Source: Labrys sp. WJW (GTDB lineage: Bacteria; Pseudomonadota; Alphaproteobacteria; Rhizobiales; Labraceae). From it: a stretch of DNA of 64,000 nucleotides. Every line of letters begins with the position of its first letter. Position 1 is the stretch's first letter. The notes beneath the pieces are model-generated. The model made no database searches and was not told the DNA's origin. It saw only the letters and a list, made by a program, of their open reading frames with translations. The stretch lies in assembly GCF_001676615.1 (NCBI RefSeq), contig NZ_LYXZ01000056.1, positions 186,001 through 250,000 on the forward strand, in the 5' to 3' direction. Below, one piece after another: positions 17,537 to 26,673 of the stretch. The translations under genes were made by a program, and so were the position numbers.

Positions 17537-18596
17537 ACTCGAAAAGCGGGCCGAGCGCTCCATAGGCATGGCTCTGGTCTCGCCGCTCATCGCCATCCTG
17601 CTCACGGTGGTTTCGGCAGCCATCATCTTCGCCCTCTATGGCAAGCCGCCCGGCGAGGCGCTCTACGTCTATTTCATCAAGCCGCTGACCGGGCTGCGTA
17701 CCGCCCAGGAACTGGTGGTGCGCGCGACGCCCCTGGTGATGATCGCCGTCGGCCTGTCGCTCTGCTACATCTCCAACAACTGGAACATCGGTGCCGAAGG
17801 CCAATACATCATCGGCGCTACGGTGGGCGGGGGCATTGCCCTCATGTTCCAGGGCCAGACGCCGTTCTACGCCGTGCCGCTCATCCTCCTCGGCGGCATC
17901 GTCGGCGGTGCGCTCTGGGGCCTGATCCCGGCGATCCTGAAGACGCGCTTCAATACCAACGAGATCCTGACCAGCCTGATGCTGGTCTATATCGCCGACA
18001 AGATCCTCGATTATTGCGTGCGCGGCCCCTGGCGCGACCCTGCCGGGCTGAACTTTCCGCTCACCGCCAATTTCGACAATACGCTGCCGGCCTTGTTCCG
18101 GCGCAGCCCGATCCATCTCGATTCCATCTTCGCGCTGCTGGTGGTGGCCGCCGCTGCGGTGTTGCTGTGGCGCGGCCTAAAGGGCTTCGAGATCCGCCTT
18201 CTCGGGCAGGCACCGCGCGCGGCCCTGTTCGCCGGCTTTTCGCCCAGGAAGATGACCCTGTTCGTCTTTGCGGTCTCGGGCGGCCTTGCCGGGCTCGCCG
18301 GCATCAGCGTGGCTGACGGGACGATGGGCCTGCTGCAGCTTCCCTTCGCCAGCGGCTATGGCTTTAGCGCCATCATCGTCGCCTTTCTCGGCCGGCTCAA
18401 TCCGGTAGGCATCCTGTTCGCCGGCCTGTTGCTGGCGCTGTCCTATCTCGGTGGCGAGGCGGCCCAGATCTCGCTCAAGGTGCCGATTGGCATCACCAGC
18501 GTGATCCAGGGGCTGCTGCTGTTCTACGTGCTCGCCTGCGACACGCTCATTCTCTATCGCATCCGTATCGTGCGCGGCGCAGCCAAGGTGGCCTGA
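17526..18596 (+). CDS. BMP-type nucleoside ABC importer permease 1
   Basis: Inner-membrane permease of 356 residues of the BPD_transp_2 (CUT2/branched-chain-like) type. Characteristic stretches are VGLSLCYISNNWNIGAEGQ and the GLAGLAGISVADG region, where the conserved Gly-rich helix lies. The ATG overlaps the end of the ATPase gene by 11 bases, and its stop overlaps the next permease start (TGATG), so the operon is tightly coupled. It pairs with the product of 18596-19531. Confidence 0.92.
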   Translation: MRLELEKRAERSIGMALVSPLIAILLTVVSAAIIFALYGKPPGEALYVYFIKPLTGLRTAQELVVRATPLVMIAVGLSLCYISNNWNIGAEGQYIIGATVGGGIALMFQGQTPFYAVPLILLGGIVGGALWGLIPAILKTRFNTNEILTSLMLVYIADKILDYCVRGPWRDPAGLNFPLTANFDNTLPALFRRSPIHLDSIFALLVVAAAAVLLWRGLKGFEIRLLGQAPRAALFAGFSPRKMTLFVFAVSGGLAGLAGISVADGTMGLLQLPFASGYGFSAIIVAFLGRLNPVGILFAGLLLALSYLGGEAAQISLKVPIGITSVIQGLLLFYVLACDTLILYRIRIVRGAAKVA

Positions 18597-19531
18597 TGAA
18601 TCTCACCGAAGCGATCATCCTCACTATCATCACCTCCTCGACGCCTTTCGTGCTCGCCGGCATCGGCGAACTGGTCGTGGAACGCTCCGGCGTCCTCAAT
18701 CTCGGGGTCGAGGGCATGATGATCATGGGCACGGTCTCGGGCTTTGCCATTGCCTACATGACCGGCAGCGCGCCGCTCGGCTTTCTTGCCGCGGTCATGG
18801 CCGGCATGGTCTTCGCGGCGCTTTTCGCCTTCATGACCCTGGGGCTCGCCGCCAACCAGGTCGCCTCCGGGCTAGCCCTGACCATTCTCGGCCTCGGCCT
18901 GTCCGATCTCCTCGGCACCGGTTTTGTCGGGCTCAACCGCGCCAAGATCCCATCGCTCGACATTCCCGGCCTGACCGACATTCCCGTGATCGGGCCGATC
19001 CTGTTTGGCCAGGACGCCCTGGTCTATCTGTCGATCGCGCTGGTCGCCGGTGTCTGGTGGTTCCTCTATCGCAGCAGAGGTGGCCTGATCCTGCGAGCCG
19101 TCGGCGAGAACCACGTCTCCGCTCATGCGCTCGGTTATCCCGTCCGACTCATTCGCTTCGGGGCCGTGCTGTTTGGCGGAGCCTGCGCGGGCCTGGGCGG
19201 GGCCTATCTCTCCCTGGCCGACACGCCCTTCTGGGGGACAGGCATGACGGCCGGCCGCGGCTGGATCGCCTTGGCGCTGGTGGTGTTCGCGTCCTGGCGC
19301 CCCTGGCGACTATTGCTGGGCGCCTATTTCTTCGGAGCCATCTGGATCGGCAATCTGCACATGCAGGCGCTGGGGGGCTCTCTGCCGCACTGGCTGGTCT
19401 GGCCGCCGCAATTCTGGACGGGCCTGCCCTATCTGGCCACGGTGATCGTGCTGGTGATGATCTCGGCCGGCAAGGGGCGGCGCGGCGTGGCGCCCGGTTC
19501 GCTCGGCACCGCTTTCGTGCCCGATCGCTGA
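18596..19531 (+). CDS. BMP-type nucleoside ABC importer permease 2
   Basis: Inner-membrane permease of 311 residues, about eight to ten hydrophobic segments. The block RSGVLNLGVEGMMIMG near the N-terminus and GENHVSAHALGYPV in the middle are hallmarks of the second permease in BMP/nucleoside importers. The start is coupled to the preceding stop by one base. It should form the heterodimeric channel with the product of 17526-18596. Confidence 0.92.
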   Translation: MNLTEAIILTIITSSTPFVLAGIGELVVERSGVLNLGVEGMMIMGTVSGFAIAYMTGSAPLGFLAAVMAGMVFAALFAFMTLGLAANQVASGLALTILGLGLSDLLGTGFVGLNRAKIPSLDIPGLTDIPVIGPILFGQDALVYLSIALVAGVWWFLYRSRGGLILRAVGENHVSAHALGYPVRLIRFGAVLFGGACAGLGGAYLSLADTPFWGTGMTAGRGWIALALVVFASWRPWRLLLGAYFFGAIWIGNLHMQALGGSLPHWLVWPPQFWTGLPYLATVIVLVMISAGKGRRGVAPGSLGTAFVPDR

Positions 19532-19603
19532 TTTCCACTGCCGCCGGGCATGGGCCATGGCCCGGCGTTTCGATCCGTATGGCCCGCCATGAGGGGAAAC
19601 TCG

Positions 19604-20683
19604 ATGAAAAAAACGATATTGGCAGCCCTGGCCGTTTGCGGCCTCATGGCCGGTGCCGGGGTAACCTCGGCCGGTGCCGAGGAGAAGCTCAAGGTGGGCT
19701 TCATCTATGTCGGCCCGGTTGGCGATTTCGGCTGGTCCTACCAGCACGATGTCGGCCGCAAGGCGCTGGTGAAGGCGCTCGGCGACAAGGTCGAGACCAC
19801 CTATGTCGAGAGCGTGCAGGAAGGCCCCGATGCCCAGCGCGCCATCGAGAACCTCGCCGATTCCGGCCACAAGCTGATCTTCACCACCTCCTTCGGCTAC
19901 ATGGACCCCACCATCAAGGCGGCCAAGAACTTTCCGGACGTGAAGTTCGAGCATGCCACCGGTTTCAAGCGGGCCGAGAATGTCTCGACCTATGCCGGGC
20001 GTTTCTACGAAGGGCGCTATGTCGAGGGCGTGATCGCCGCCAAGATGTCCAAGAGCGGCATCGTCGGCTATGTCGCGCCGTTCCCGATCCCCGAAGTGAT
20101 CTCGGGCATCAATTCCTTCATGCGCGGTGCTCAATCGGTGCGCCCGGACATGAAGATCAAGATCGTCTGGACCTCGAGCTGGTATGATCCCGGCAAGGAA
20201 GCGGACGCTTCCAAGGCATTGATCGCGCAGGGCGCCGACATCCTGGCGACCCATACCGACAGTCCCGCCGCCACCCAGGCCGCGGCCGAGAAGGGCATCA
20301 ACTCCTTCGGCCAGGACTCGGACATGATCGCCTTCGGCCCGAAGACCCAGCTCACCGCCATCATCAATCATTGGGACGACTATTACATCGAGCGCACCAA
20401 GGCGGTGCTGGATGGGACCTGGAAGTCGGAAGACACCTGGGAAGGCCTCGACAAGGGCATGGTCAAGATGGCGCCCTACACCAACATGCCCGACGATGTG
20501 AAGAAGCTGGCAGAAGAAACCGAAGCTGGACTCAAATCCGGCAAGATCCATCCCTTTACCTGCCCCGTGGTGAACCAGCAGGGCGAGACGGTGGAATGCA
20601 AGGGCGGTGACAAGCTCGATGCCTCGCAGATCCTCGGCATGAACTGGTACGTCAAGGGCATCGACGACAAGTTCCCGAACTGA
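19604..20683 (+). CDS. BMP-family substrate-binding protein
   Basis: Periplasmic binding protein of 359 residues of the basic membrane protein (PnrA/Med) family. It begins with a signal peptide (MKKTILAALAVCGLMAGAGV, cleavage near SAGAEE); I do not see a clear lipobox cysteine after it. Family landmarks are VGFIYVGPVGDFGWSYQHD, TTSFGYMDP and IVGYVAPFPIPEV. The start at 19604 follows GAGGGGA; the in-frame extension to 19550 is unlikely. BMP proteins usually bind nucleosides or other purine derivatives, which fits the neighbouring xdhC and amidohydrolase genes. The high-level placement is solid; the exact ligand is inferred. Confidence 0.92.
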   Translation: MKKTILAALAVCGLMAGAGVTSAGAEEKLKVGFIYVGPVGDFGWSYQHDVGRKALVKALGDKVETTYVESVQEGPDAQRAIENLADSGHKLIFTTSFGYMDPTIKAAKNFPDVKFEHATGFKRAENVSTYAGRFYEGRYVEGVIAAKMSKSGIVGYVAPFPIPEVISGINSFMRGAQSVRPDMKIKIVWTSSWYDPGKEADASKALIAQGADILATHTDSPAATQAAAEKGINSFGQDSDMIAFGPKTQLTAIINHWDDYYIERTKAVLDGTWKSEDTWEGLDKGMVKMAPYTNMPDDVKKLAEETEAGLKSGKIHPFTCPVVNQQGETVECKGGDKLDASQILGMNWYVKGIDDKFPN

Positions 20684-20739
20684 TCGGCCATTGCGTGCGC
20701 AGGGATCAACACTTGCGTGCTCATCGATCCATGACCTGT

Positions 20740-20830
20740 GATTGCCGGTCTTTACACTTGACCCGGCAATCCAGCCTGGATCTCGGCGTTGCGCGTGCGG
20801 CCTCTGGATAGCCGGGACCAGCCCGGCTAT
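20740..20830. repeat. Cluster of small inverted repeats between the BMP gene and the amidohydrolase gene
   Basis: Contains GATTGCCGG at 20740-20748 paired with CCGGCAATC at 20763-20771, and a perfect 9-bp hairpin ATAGCCGGG / CCCGGCTAT at 20808-20830 with a 5-base loop. The second resembles palindromic intergenic elements of Rhizobiales genomes. It separates the importer operon from the next gene and may act on mRNA stability. Confidence 0.55.
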
Positions 20831-20952
20831 GACAATTCGGAGCGCTTCCGGAATGTCCTGCTGACGAGGCCGACACACGCCATGCCGTTTGATCGTACCC
20901 GACTCGATGTCGTTCGCCGTTCCCAGACCTTGCTGTCGAGGGAGCAGATGCG

Positions 20953-22224
20953 TTGATCGAACGGGCGATGGCATTGGGCCGCGAGGCCGAAGGCATGATC
21001 CGTGCCCTGGCGATGATCAGTGCCGAGGAAGGGCGCCTGACGCGTCTCTACCTCACTCCAGAGCACCGCCAGGCGGCGGACCTCGTGGCTCGCTGGATGA
21101 CGGAAACAGGACTGGAAGTCAGCGAGGATGCGCTCGGCACGGTTCGAGGCCGGCTGGCGCCGTCATCGGGAACGCGCAATGCCGTGCAGCGGCTGCTGAT
21201 CGGCTCGCATATCGACACGGTGATCGATGCCGGTGCCTATGACGGCACGTTCGGCGTCATCGCCGGTATCCTGGCGACGCGCGAGATTGTCCGCAAGCAT
21301 GGCGCCATGCCCTTCGGCATCGACGTCCTCGCCTTCGGCGACGAGGAGAGCTCTCGCTTCGCGACGACGTTGCTCGGCTCCGAGGCCGTGGCGGGGCGCT
21401 TCGATCCGGCAGTCCTGCAGATCGAATCCAGCGACGGCGTCAAGCTGGCGGATGCCTTGCGGCTCTATGGCAAGGATCCGGACGCCATTCCCTCGGCCGC
21501 CTATGAGCCCGGCGAGGCGGCGGCCTATGTCGAGGTTCATATCGAGCAGGGCCCTGTGCTGGAAGAGGCCGGCGAGGGACTCGGTGTCGTGACGGCGATC
21601 GCCAGCCAGATACGCTATTCGGTGACGGTCGTGGGCGAAGCCGGCCATGCCGGTACGGTACCGATGGCGCTGCGGCGGGACGCCTTCTCGGCTTGCGCCG
21701 AAATGGCGCTTGCGCTCGAACGCCTTGCCGGAAGCCATGCCGATGATTTCATGGTCGGCACCATCGGCAAGCTGAGCCTGTCGCCCGGTGCCTCCAACGT
21801 CATTCCGGCCCGTATCGTATTTACGGTCGATCTGCGCTCTCAGAGTGATGCCAGGCGTGTGGAAGCGATGAACGCCTTGCGCGCGGAGTTCCTCGCCATT
21901 GCCGAACGACGCGGTGTTTCGGCCTGGATCGAGCAGACCTATGAGGCCAAGGCGGAGCCCTGCGATCCCGCGCTTCAGGCCGGATTTGCGGCAGCGATCG
22001 CTGCCCAGGGCGGCAAGGCGGTTCATTTGCCGTCGGGAGCCGGGCATGACGCCCAGTCGCTGGCCGCCCTCTGTCCGATCGGCATGCTGTTCGTTCGCTG
22101 CCGCGGCGGCATCAGCCACAATCCTGCGGAATTCACCTCGATTCGCGACATGGGGCTGGCCGTGACGGCCCTCATCGATTTCATCGAGAAGTTCGACCCC
22201 CTGCAGGAGTCGGCGAAGAATTGA
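20953..22224 (+). CDS. M20-family amidohydrolase, allantoate amidohydrolase / N-carbamoyl-amino-acid hydrolase type
   Basis: Zinc-dependent cytosolic hydrolase of 423 residues that removes a carbamoyl/ureido group; allantoate is the probable substrate from the purine context. The metal and substrate motifs are IGSHIDTVIDAGAYDG, AFGDEESSRF, YVEVHIEQGPVLE, AGHAGTVPM, PSGAGHDAQ and ISHNPAEFTS, covering the expected His, Asp, Glu, Glu and His ligands. The start is a TTG with GGAG eight bases upstream; the ATG at 20948 is out of frame and stops at once. It could equally act on N-carbamoyl amino acids or ureidoglycine-type intermediates. Confidence 0.85.
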   Translation: MIERAMALGREAEGMIRALAMISAEEGRLTRLYLTPEHRQAADLVARWMTETGLEVSEDALGTVRGRLAPSSGTRNAVQRLLIGSHIDTVIDAGAYDGTFGVIAGILATREIVRKHGAMPFGIDVLAFGDEESSRFATTLLGSEAVAGRFDPAVLQIESSDGVKLADALRLYGKDPDAIPSAAYEPGEAAAYVEVHIEQGPVLEEAGEGLGVVTAIASQIRYSVTVVGEAGHAGTVPMALRRDAFSACAEMALALERLAGSHADDFMVGTIGKLSLSPGASNVIPARIVFTVDLRSQSDARRVEAMNALRAEFLAIAERRGVSAWIEQTYEAKAEPCDPALQAGFAAAIAAQGGKAVHLPSGAGHDAQSLAALCPIGMLFVRCRGGISHNPAEFTSIRDMGLAVTALIDFIEKFDPLQESAKN

Positions 22225-22491
22225 GGGGGGACTGCCAGGTCATGTAAAAAGATCGAAATGTCCTTTCAAAATTAGATAAATGACCTTCTTTGCCTTGCAT
22301 CAGCTATATATCTCGCTCTGTTGCCCAAATAGAATGATGCCATCCTTCCGAAGCTCGACGATACGGGCGAGAAGGGCGGAAGGGTTGTGAACGTGGACAG
22401 GCCTGCTTTTGGTAAGGCCTACAATCATCGTCCAGCCACTCTGCGCTTTGCCGCTTCGATGGTGTAGAAGCACAGCCCTGGGGAGGGGACT

Positions 22492-23373
22492 TTGCAGGAC
22501 AATTCAAGCAGCGCGGCAGCAGGGGCCGCCCCATCGACGTCGCAGACAGGCCTGGCCCTGCTCATGCTCACATGTTCGATGGTTTCGGTGCAGCTCGGCG
22601 CAGCCCTGGCTCATCCCACCATGGCTGAATATGGCCCCTTCGCCACCACTTGGGGCCGGCTGGCCTGGGCCGCGATCATCCTGGGCATCATCGTTCGCCC
22701 CGACATCCGCCGCTATCACCGGCGTGAAATTCTGGTCGCCCTGGCGCTGGGAGCGACCATCGCCATGATGACGCTCTTTTTCTTCGTGGCGATCACCCGC
22801 GTGCCGCTGGGTCTGGTGGTTGCCATCGAGTTCCTGGGACCGCTGGGCGTCGCCGCTCTCGGCTTTGCCCGCAGCTGGCGCCTGATCTGGCTGGTGTTGG
22901 CCTTTGCCGGCGTGCTCTTGCTGGTGCGAAACCAGGCTGGCTGGAGCGTCGACATGCTCGGCTTCCTGTTCGCGATTGCCGCGGGGACCGGCTGGGCTGC
23001 CTACATCTTGTTGAGCAAGCGCATCGGCAAAGTGTTCAAGGGACTGGAGGGGCTGGCGATCTCCTTCGCGGCGGCCGCGCTGATATCGACGCCTTTCGGC
23101 CTGTACGAAACCGGCTTCACGCTTCCCGGCGGCCTTGCCGCGCAGACGATCGGCTTGGCCGTGCTGACGCCGCTGCTGCCCTATGCCCTCGAAATGATGG
23201 CGCTGCGGCGCCTGTCCTCGGCCACCTTCGGGATCTTGATGAGCGCGGAGCCCGGTATCGGTGCGCTGGCCGGCTATCTTGTCCTCAATGAGCCGCTCAG
23301 CCCGCAGCAGATCGGCGGCATCGCACTCGTGATGATCGCCAGCGCGGGTGCCGTCATCAGCGCGCGGGAGTAG
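22492..23373 (+). CDS. EamA-family (DMT) transporter, RhtA-like
   Basis: Inner-membrane exporter of 293 residues with ten predicted helices, two EamA repeats. The pattern (FFVAITRVPLGLVVAIEFLGPLG in the first repeat and YALEMMALRRLSSATFGILMSAEP in the second) is that of RhtA-type amino-acid/homoserine exporters. The start is a TTG directly preceded by GGGAGGGG at 22481-22488. An AT-rich 267-bp gap precedes it and probably holds its promoter. The substrate is not established. Confidence 0.87.
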   Translation: MQDNSSSAAAGAAPSTSQTGLALLMLTCSMVSVQLGAALAHPTMAEYGPFATTWGRLAWAAIILGIIVRPDIRRYHRREILVALALGATIAMMTLFFFVAITRVPLGLVVAIEFLGPLGVAALGFARSWRLIWLVLAFAGVLLLVRNQAGWSVDMLGFLFAIAAGTGWAAYILLSKRIGKVFKGLEGLAISFAAAALISTPFGLYETGFTLPGGLAAQTIGLAVLTPLLPYALEMMALRRLSSATFGILMSAEPGIGALAGYLVLNEPLSPQQIGGIALVMIASAGAVISARE

Positions 23374-23419
23374 GGGACGGCAATCACACCGCCAGCATAA
23401 AGCTTGAATAACCGACTCC

Positions 23420-23505
23420 GTCATTGCGAGCGAAGCGAAGCAATCCAGGAGCCATAAACTCTGTGTCTTCAAGCCCCTGGATTGCTTCGCTTCGCTCGCA
23501 ATGAC
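23420..23505. repeat. Perfect 30-bp inverted repeat with 26-base loop
   Basis: The left arm 23420-23449 starts GTCATTGCGAGCGAAGCGAA, and the right arm 23476-23505 is its exact reverse complement over 30 of 30 bases. It lies between the convergent EamA gene and the amino-acid ABC ATPase gene, where it could act as a two-way terminator-like structure. This GCGAGCGAAGCGAAGCAATCC core is a familiar dispersed repeat in Rhizobiales and relatives. Confidence 0.9.
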
Positions 23506-23514
23506 GATGAGCCT

Positions 23515-24309
23515 TTACGTACCCTGGTGCAGGCCGGCGAAGCGCGCGAGGAAGGCGCGCAGCCGCTCATTCGGCTGCTCGCCGAACACCAGCGCGGGCG
23601 GTGCGTCGATCATGATCTTGCCTTGATCTGTAAACACCACGCGGTCGGCCACTTCACGCGCGAAGGCCATTTCATGGGTCACCAGGATCATGGTGCGTCC
23701 CTCGGTCGCCAACTCGCGCACGACGCCGAGGACCTCGCCGACGAGTTCGGGATCGAGGGCGGAAGTGATCTCGTCGAGCAGCAGCACCTTGGGCTCCATC
23801 GCCACCGCGCGCGCGATGCCGACGCGCTGCTGCTGCCCGCCGGAGAGCTGTCCCGGCATCGCATCGATCTTCGCCGACAAGCCGACGCGGCCGAGCCATC
23901 TCTCGGCAATGCTCCGGGCTTCGGCCTTGCTCTTGCCGCGCGACTTGACCAGGCCCAGCATAATGTTCTGCGCTGCCGTCAGATGCGGAAACAGGTTGAA
24001 CTGCTGGAACACCATGGCGGCGTCGACGCGAATATGGGCGAGTTCGCGTTCGCTGCGCCGCCGCCGCTTGCCATTGGCCTCGCTGAAGCCGACCTCGACC
24101 CCGTCGATGCGGACGGATCCCCCGTCATATTCTTCCAGGAAGTTGATGCAACGCAGCAGGGTTGTCTTGCCGCTGCCGGACGGGCCGATGATGGCGATGA
24201 CCTGGCCTTTCTCGACCGAGAGGTCGACGCCTTTCAGGACCTGCAGGGTCCCGAAAGACTTGGTGAGATTGGCAATCTCGATCACCGGCTGGGGTGCGGC
24301 GTTGGACAT
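23515..24309 (-). CDS. Polar amino-acid ABC importer ATP-binding protein
   Basis: Cytoplasmic ATPase of 264 residues in the GlnQ/HisP class. Seen: Walker A GPSGSGKTT, a Q-loop with VFQQFNLFPHLTAAQNI, signature LSGGQQQR, Walker B KVLLLDEITSALDPELV and H-loop LVTHEMAFA. The ATG at 24309 begins MSNAAPQPVIEIANLTK; an open frame that runs much further upstream is read-through and overlaps the permease gene. It is the last gene of a four-gene importer operon. Confidence 0.93.
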   Translation of the reverse strand: MSNAAPQPVIEIANLTKSFGTLQVLKGVDLSVEKGQVIAIIGPSGSGKTTLLRCINFLEEYDGGSVRIDGVEVGFSEANGKRRRRSERELAHIRVDAAMVFQQFNLFPHLTAAQNIMLGLVKSRGKSKAEARSIAERWLGRVGLSAKIDAMPGQLSGGQQQRVGIARAVAMEPKVLLLDEITSALDPELVGEVLGVVRELATEGRTMILVTHEMAFAREVADRVVFTDQGKIMIDAPPALVFGEQPNERLRAFLARFAGLHQGT

Positions 24310-24323
24310 GGCGGTTCTTCCGA

Positions 24324-24959
24324 TCAGACGAAGCGCTTTTCGAGCCTGCGGCTCAGGGCGGAGAGCGGGAAGTTGATGGCGAAATACAGCAGGGCACCCA
24401 GCACATAGAGCGGCAGGGCGACATGGGTGCGGCCGATCACCTGCTGCAGCGAGAGCAGAAGGTCGACGATGCCGAGCAGGGATACCAAAGACGAGCCCTT
24501 CACCGTGTCGACCACGCTGTTGATGAAGGGCGGCAGGAAGCGCCGGACGGCCTGTGGCGCGAGGACGTAGACGAAGCGATCGAAGAGGCCGAGGCCGATC
24601 GACTGGGCTGCTTCCGTCTGTCCCTTCGGAATGGCTTGGAACGCACCGCGCGTGATCTCGATGATCTGCGCCGATTTGAAGGCGGTGAGCGCCACGATCG
24701 CGGCCAGCAGGCTGGGAAGATTGATGCGCAATGCCGGCAGGCCATAATAGATGAAATAGAGCAGGACCAGGATCGGCACGCCGCGGACGAAATCGGCATA
24801 GAGCCGGATCGGCAGTCGTGCCCAGGCCGGTCCAAAGACCAGCGCACAGCCGAGCGGTATGCCGATCAGCAGGGAAATCACGACCACGGCCGCGGAGACG
24901 AAGAGCGTGGTCCACAGGCCGCCGAGCAGGAAGGGGAGCGTTTCGAGAATCATGGACAT
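24324..24959 (-). CDS. Polar amino-acid ABC importer permease 2
   Basis: Inner-membrane permease, 211 residues from the chosen ATG, five or so helices, HisM/GlnP type. The EAA-like loop is QTEAAQSIGLGLFDRFVYVLAP. An upstream in-frame ATG at 24980 would overlap the preceding permease by 17 bases; I prefer MSMILETLPFLLGGLWTTLF, which matches the usual short N-terminus. It works with the permease at 24964-25632. Confidence 0.9.
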   Translation of the reverse strand: MSMILETLPFLLGGLWTTLFVSAAVVVISLLIGIPLGCALVFGPAWARLPIRLYADFVRGVPILVLLYFIYYGLPALRINLPSLLAAIVALTAFKSAQIIEITRGAFQAIPKGQTEAAQSIGLGLFDRFVYVLAPQAVRRFLPPFINSVVDTVKGSSLVSLLGIVDLLLSLQQVIGRTHVALPLYVLGALLYFAINFPLSALSRRLEKRFV

Positions 24960-24963
24960 GGCA

Positions 24964-25632
24964 TCACCGGCTGATGGCATAGCGCCGCTCGGCCAGCCTC
25001 AGCAGCAGCAGGATGGCGTAGCTGGTCACCAGATAGATCGGCGTCGCGAGTAGATAGACTTCGACGGTGCGGAAGGTCTGTGTCTCGATCCAGCGCATGC
25101 CGTAGGCGAGTTCGGGCACGGCGATGGCGGAGGCGATCGAGGTGTCCTTGAACAAGGAGACATAGGTGTTCGAGAGCGAGGGCAGGGCGATGCGTAGCGC
25201 CGTCGGCAGGCGGATGTGCCAGAGCACGCCGAAAGGTGTCAGGCCGATGCTCTTGCCCGCTTCGATCAGGCCCTTTGGCACGGCCTCCAGGCCCGCCCGC
25301 AAGACTTCGACGAGATAGGCGCCGGAATAGACGGCAAGCGTGGCCACGAAGGAGGTCGTTGCGCCATATTGCAGGTCGATGGCGCTGGGGATGCCGTAAA
25401 AGACCAGATAGACCAGCAGCAGCAGCGGCACGTTGCGGATGAATTCGACATAGAAGCGGATCAAGGGGCGGGCCCAGCGGGGCCCGTCGAGCTGGACCAA
25501 GGCGAGGACCAGTCCGATGAGCATGCCGATCGCAATGGTCGCGGCCGCCAGTTCGACGCTCAACAGCAGCCCCTCGAAGAGCTTGGCTGAATAGCGCCAG
25601 ACGATGGCGAAGTTGAAGTGATAGTTCATCAT
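24964..25632 (-). CDS. Polar amino-acid ABC importer permease 1
   Basis: Inner-membrane permease of 222 residues of the HisQ/GlnP type. The N-terminal WRYSAKLFEGLLLSVELAAA and the EAA loop LIEAGKSIGLTPFGVLWHIRLP are typical. Near-adjacent to the second permease (24324-24959), with which it should form the channel. About 100 bp separate it from the binding-protein gene upstream. Confidence 0.9.
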   Translation of the reverse strand: MMNYHFNFAIVWRYSAKLFEGLLLSVELAAATIAIGMLIGLVLALVQLDGPRWARPLIRFYVEFIRNVPLLLLVYLVFYGIPSAIDLQYGATTSFVATLAVYSGAYLVEVLRAGLEAVPKGLIEAGKSIGLTPFGVLWHIRLPTALRIALPSLSNTYVSLFKDTSIASAIAVPELAYGMRWIETQTFRTVEVYLLATPIYLVTSYAILLLLRLAERRYAISR

Positions 25633-25738
25633 GCCGGAGGTCCAGCCATCGTGCGCAATGGAGTCCCCGCATCGCCGGTCGGATTCGATACCAAGCCGTA
25701 CCGGCGATGCTATTGGGAGTTTGCAGGAATATCGGAAC

Positions 25739-26611
25739 CTAGAAGGTCGGCAGGCCGGGTTTGCGGGCCGGCGGCGTCAGGCCGAAATAGTCGCGCAGCG
25801 CCGCATCATAGATCTCGTTCTGGTGGCCATGGATCGCCACGCCGAAGGTCGTGTTGACGAAATGAAGCCAGTCCGGGTCGCCCTGGCGAACAGCGGCACC
25901 GTAGAGCATGGCGTTCCAGGATTTGCCGGCATCGAAATATTTGTCGGGATGCCGCTTGGCGAGCCACCAGACGTTGGACAGATCGACGGCGGCGGCGTCC
26001 ACGCGCTTGGAATCCAGGGCGAGCACGACATTGGGCTGGCTGTCGAGCTGCATTACCGTCGCCTCGGGCAGCACCTTCTTGACCGTTTCCTCCGCATCGA
26101 CGTTCTGCAGGATGGAAATGCGTGCGGAGGAGCCGGCCTTGAGGAGGTCGTCGAAGGTCTTCTTGTCGCTGTCGGGGCGCGTCAGCAAGGCGACGCCCTC
26201 GACGTAATAGGGGCGCGAATAGGCGACGAGCTGGGCCCGGGCGGGTGAGATCGTCATGAACTGGATGACGACGTCGACCTTGCCGGTGTTGATGTTGGGC
26301 ACGCGCTGGGCGGCATCTTGCCGCACGAATTCGATTTTGCTCGCGTCATCGAACAGGCCCTTGGCGAGGATCTTCGCCATGGCGATGTCCATCCCGGTGA
26401 GCTCGCCCTTCTCGTCTTCGAAATGCCAGGGCGCATTGGTCGAGCCGGTACCGACGATCAGGTGGCCGCGATCGAGTATGGTGCGGAGCAGGCTGTCGGA
26501 TGAGGCCTGTGCTGCTGCCTGCCGGGCGGAGCCGACGACGCTTGCCAGGGCCAAGCCGCCGAGCAGGCCGCCCTTGACCAGATTCCGTCTGGTTTCGGCG
26601 AAGTCTTCCAT
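25739..26611 (-). CDS. Polar amino-acid ABC importer substrate-binding protein
   Basis: Periplasmic binding protein of 290 residues, family 3. The N-terminus ETRRNLVKGGLLGGLALASV has a Tat-like twin-arginine and hydrophobic core, with cleavage expected after the AAAQA region. The mature part shows LIVGTGSTNAPWHFEDEKG and the conserved TGMDIAMAKILAK block, where the ligand's carboxyl and amino groups are bound. It heads the importer operon; GGGGAG lies about nine bases before the start and a promoter at 26674-26702. Ligand: an amino acid or a related compound, not resolved. Confidence 0.9.
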   Translation of the reverse strand: MEDFAETRRNLVKGGLLGGLALASVVGSARQAAAQASSDSLLRTILDRGHLIVGTGSTNAPWHFEDEKGELTGMDIAMAKILAKGLFDDASKIEFVRQDAAQRVPNINTGKVDVVIQFMTISPARAQLVAYSRPYYVEGVALLTRPDSDKKTFDDLLKAGSSARISILQNVDAEETVKKVLPEATVMQLDSQPNVVLALDSKRVDAAAVDLSNVWWLAKRHPDKYFDAGKSWNAMLYGAAVRQGDPDWLHFVNTTFGVAIHGHQNEIYDAALRDYFGLTPPARKPGLPTF

Positions 26612-26673
26612 AGTGCTGTACTCCCCGTTGTTTGGATGTGATATTTCATTATTATGTTATAATAGGCATAGTT

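Noticed and set aside
19310..20974. Minus-strand open frame opposite the BMP binding-protein gene (554 codons)
   Set aside because: Antisense shadow of an established periplasmic binding protein.
23515..24915. Extended 466-codon ORF of the amino-acid ATPase
   Set aside because: The upstream part overlaps the permease gene in another frame; the ATPase starts at 24309 (MSNAAPQP).
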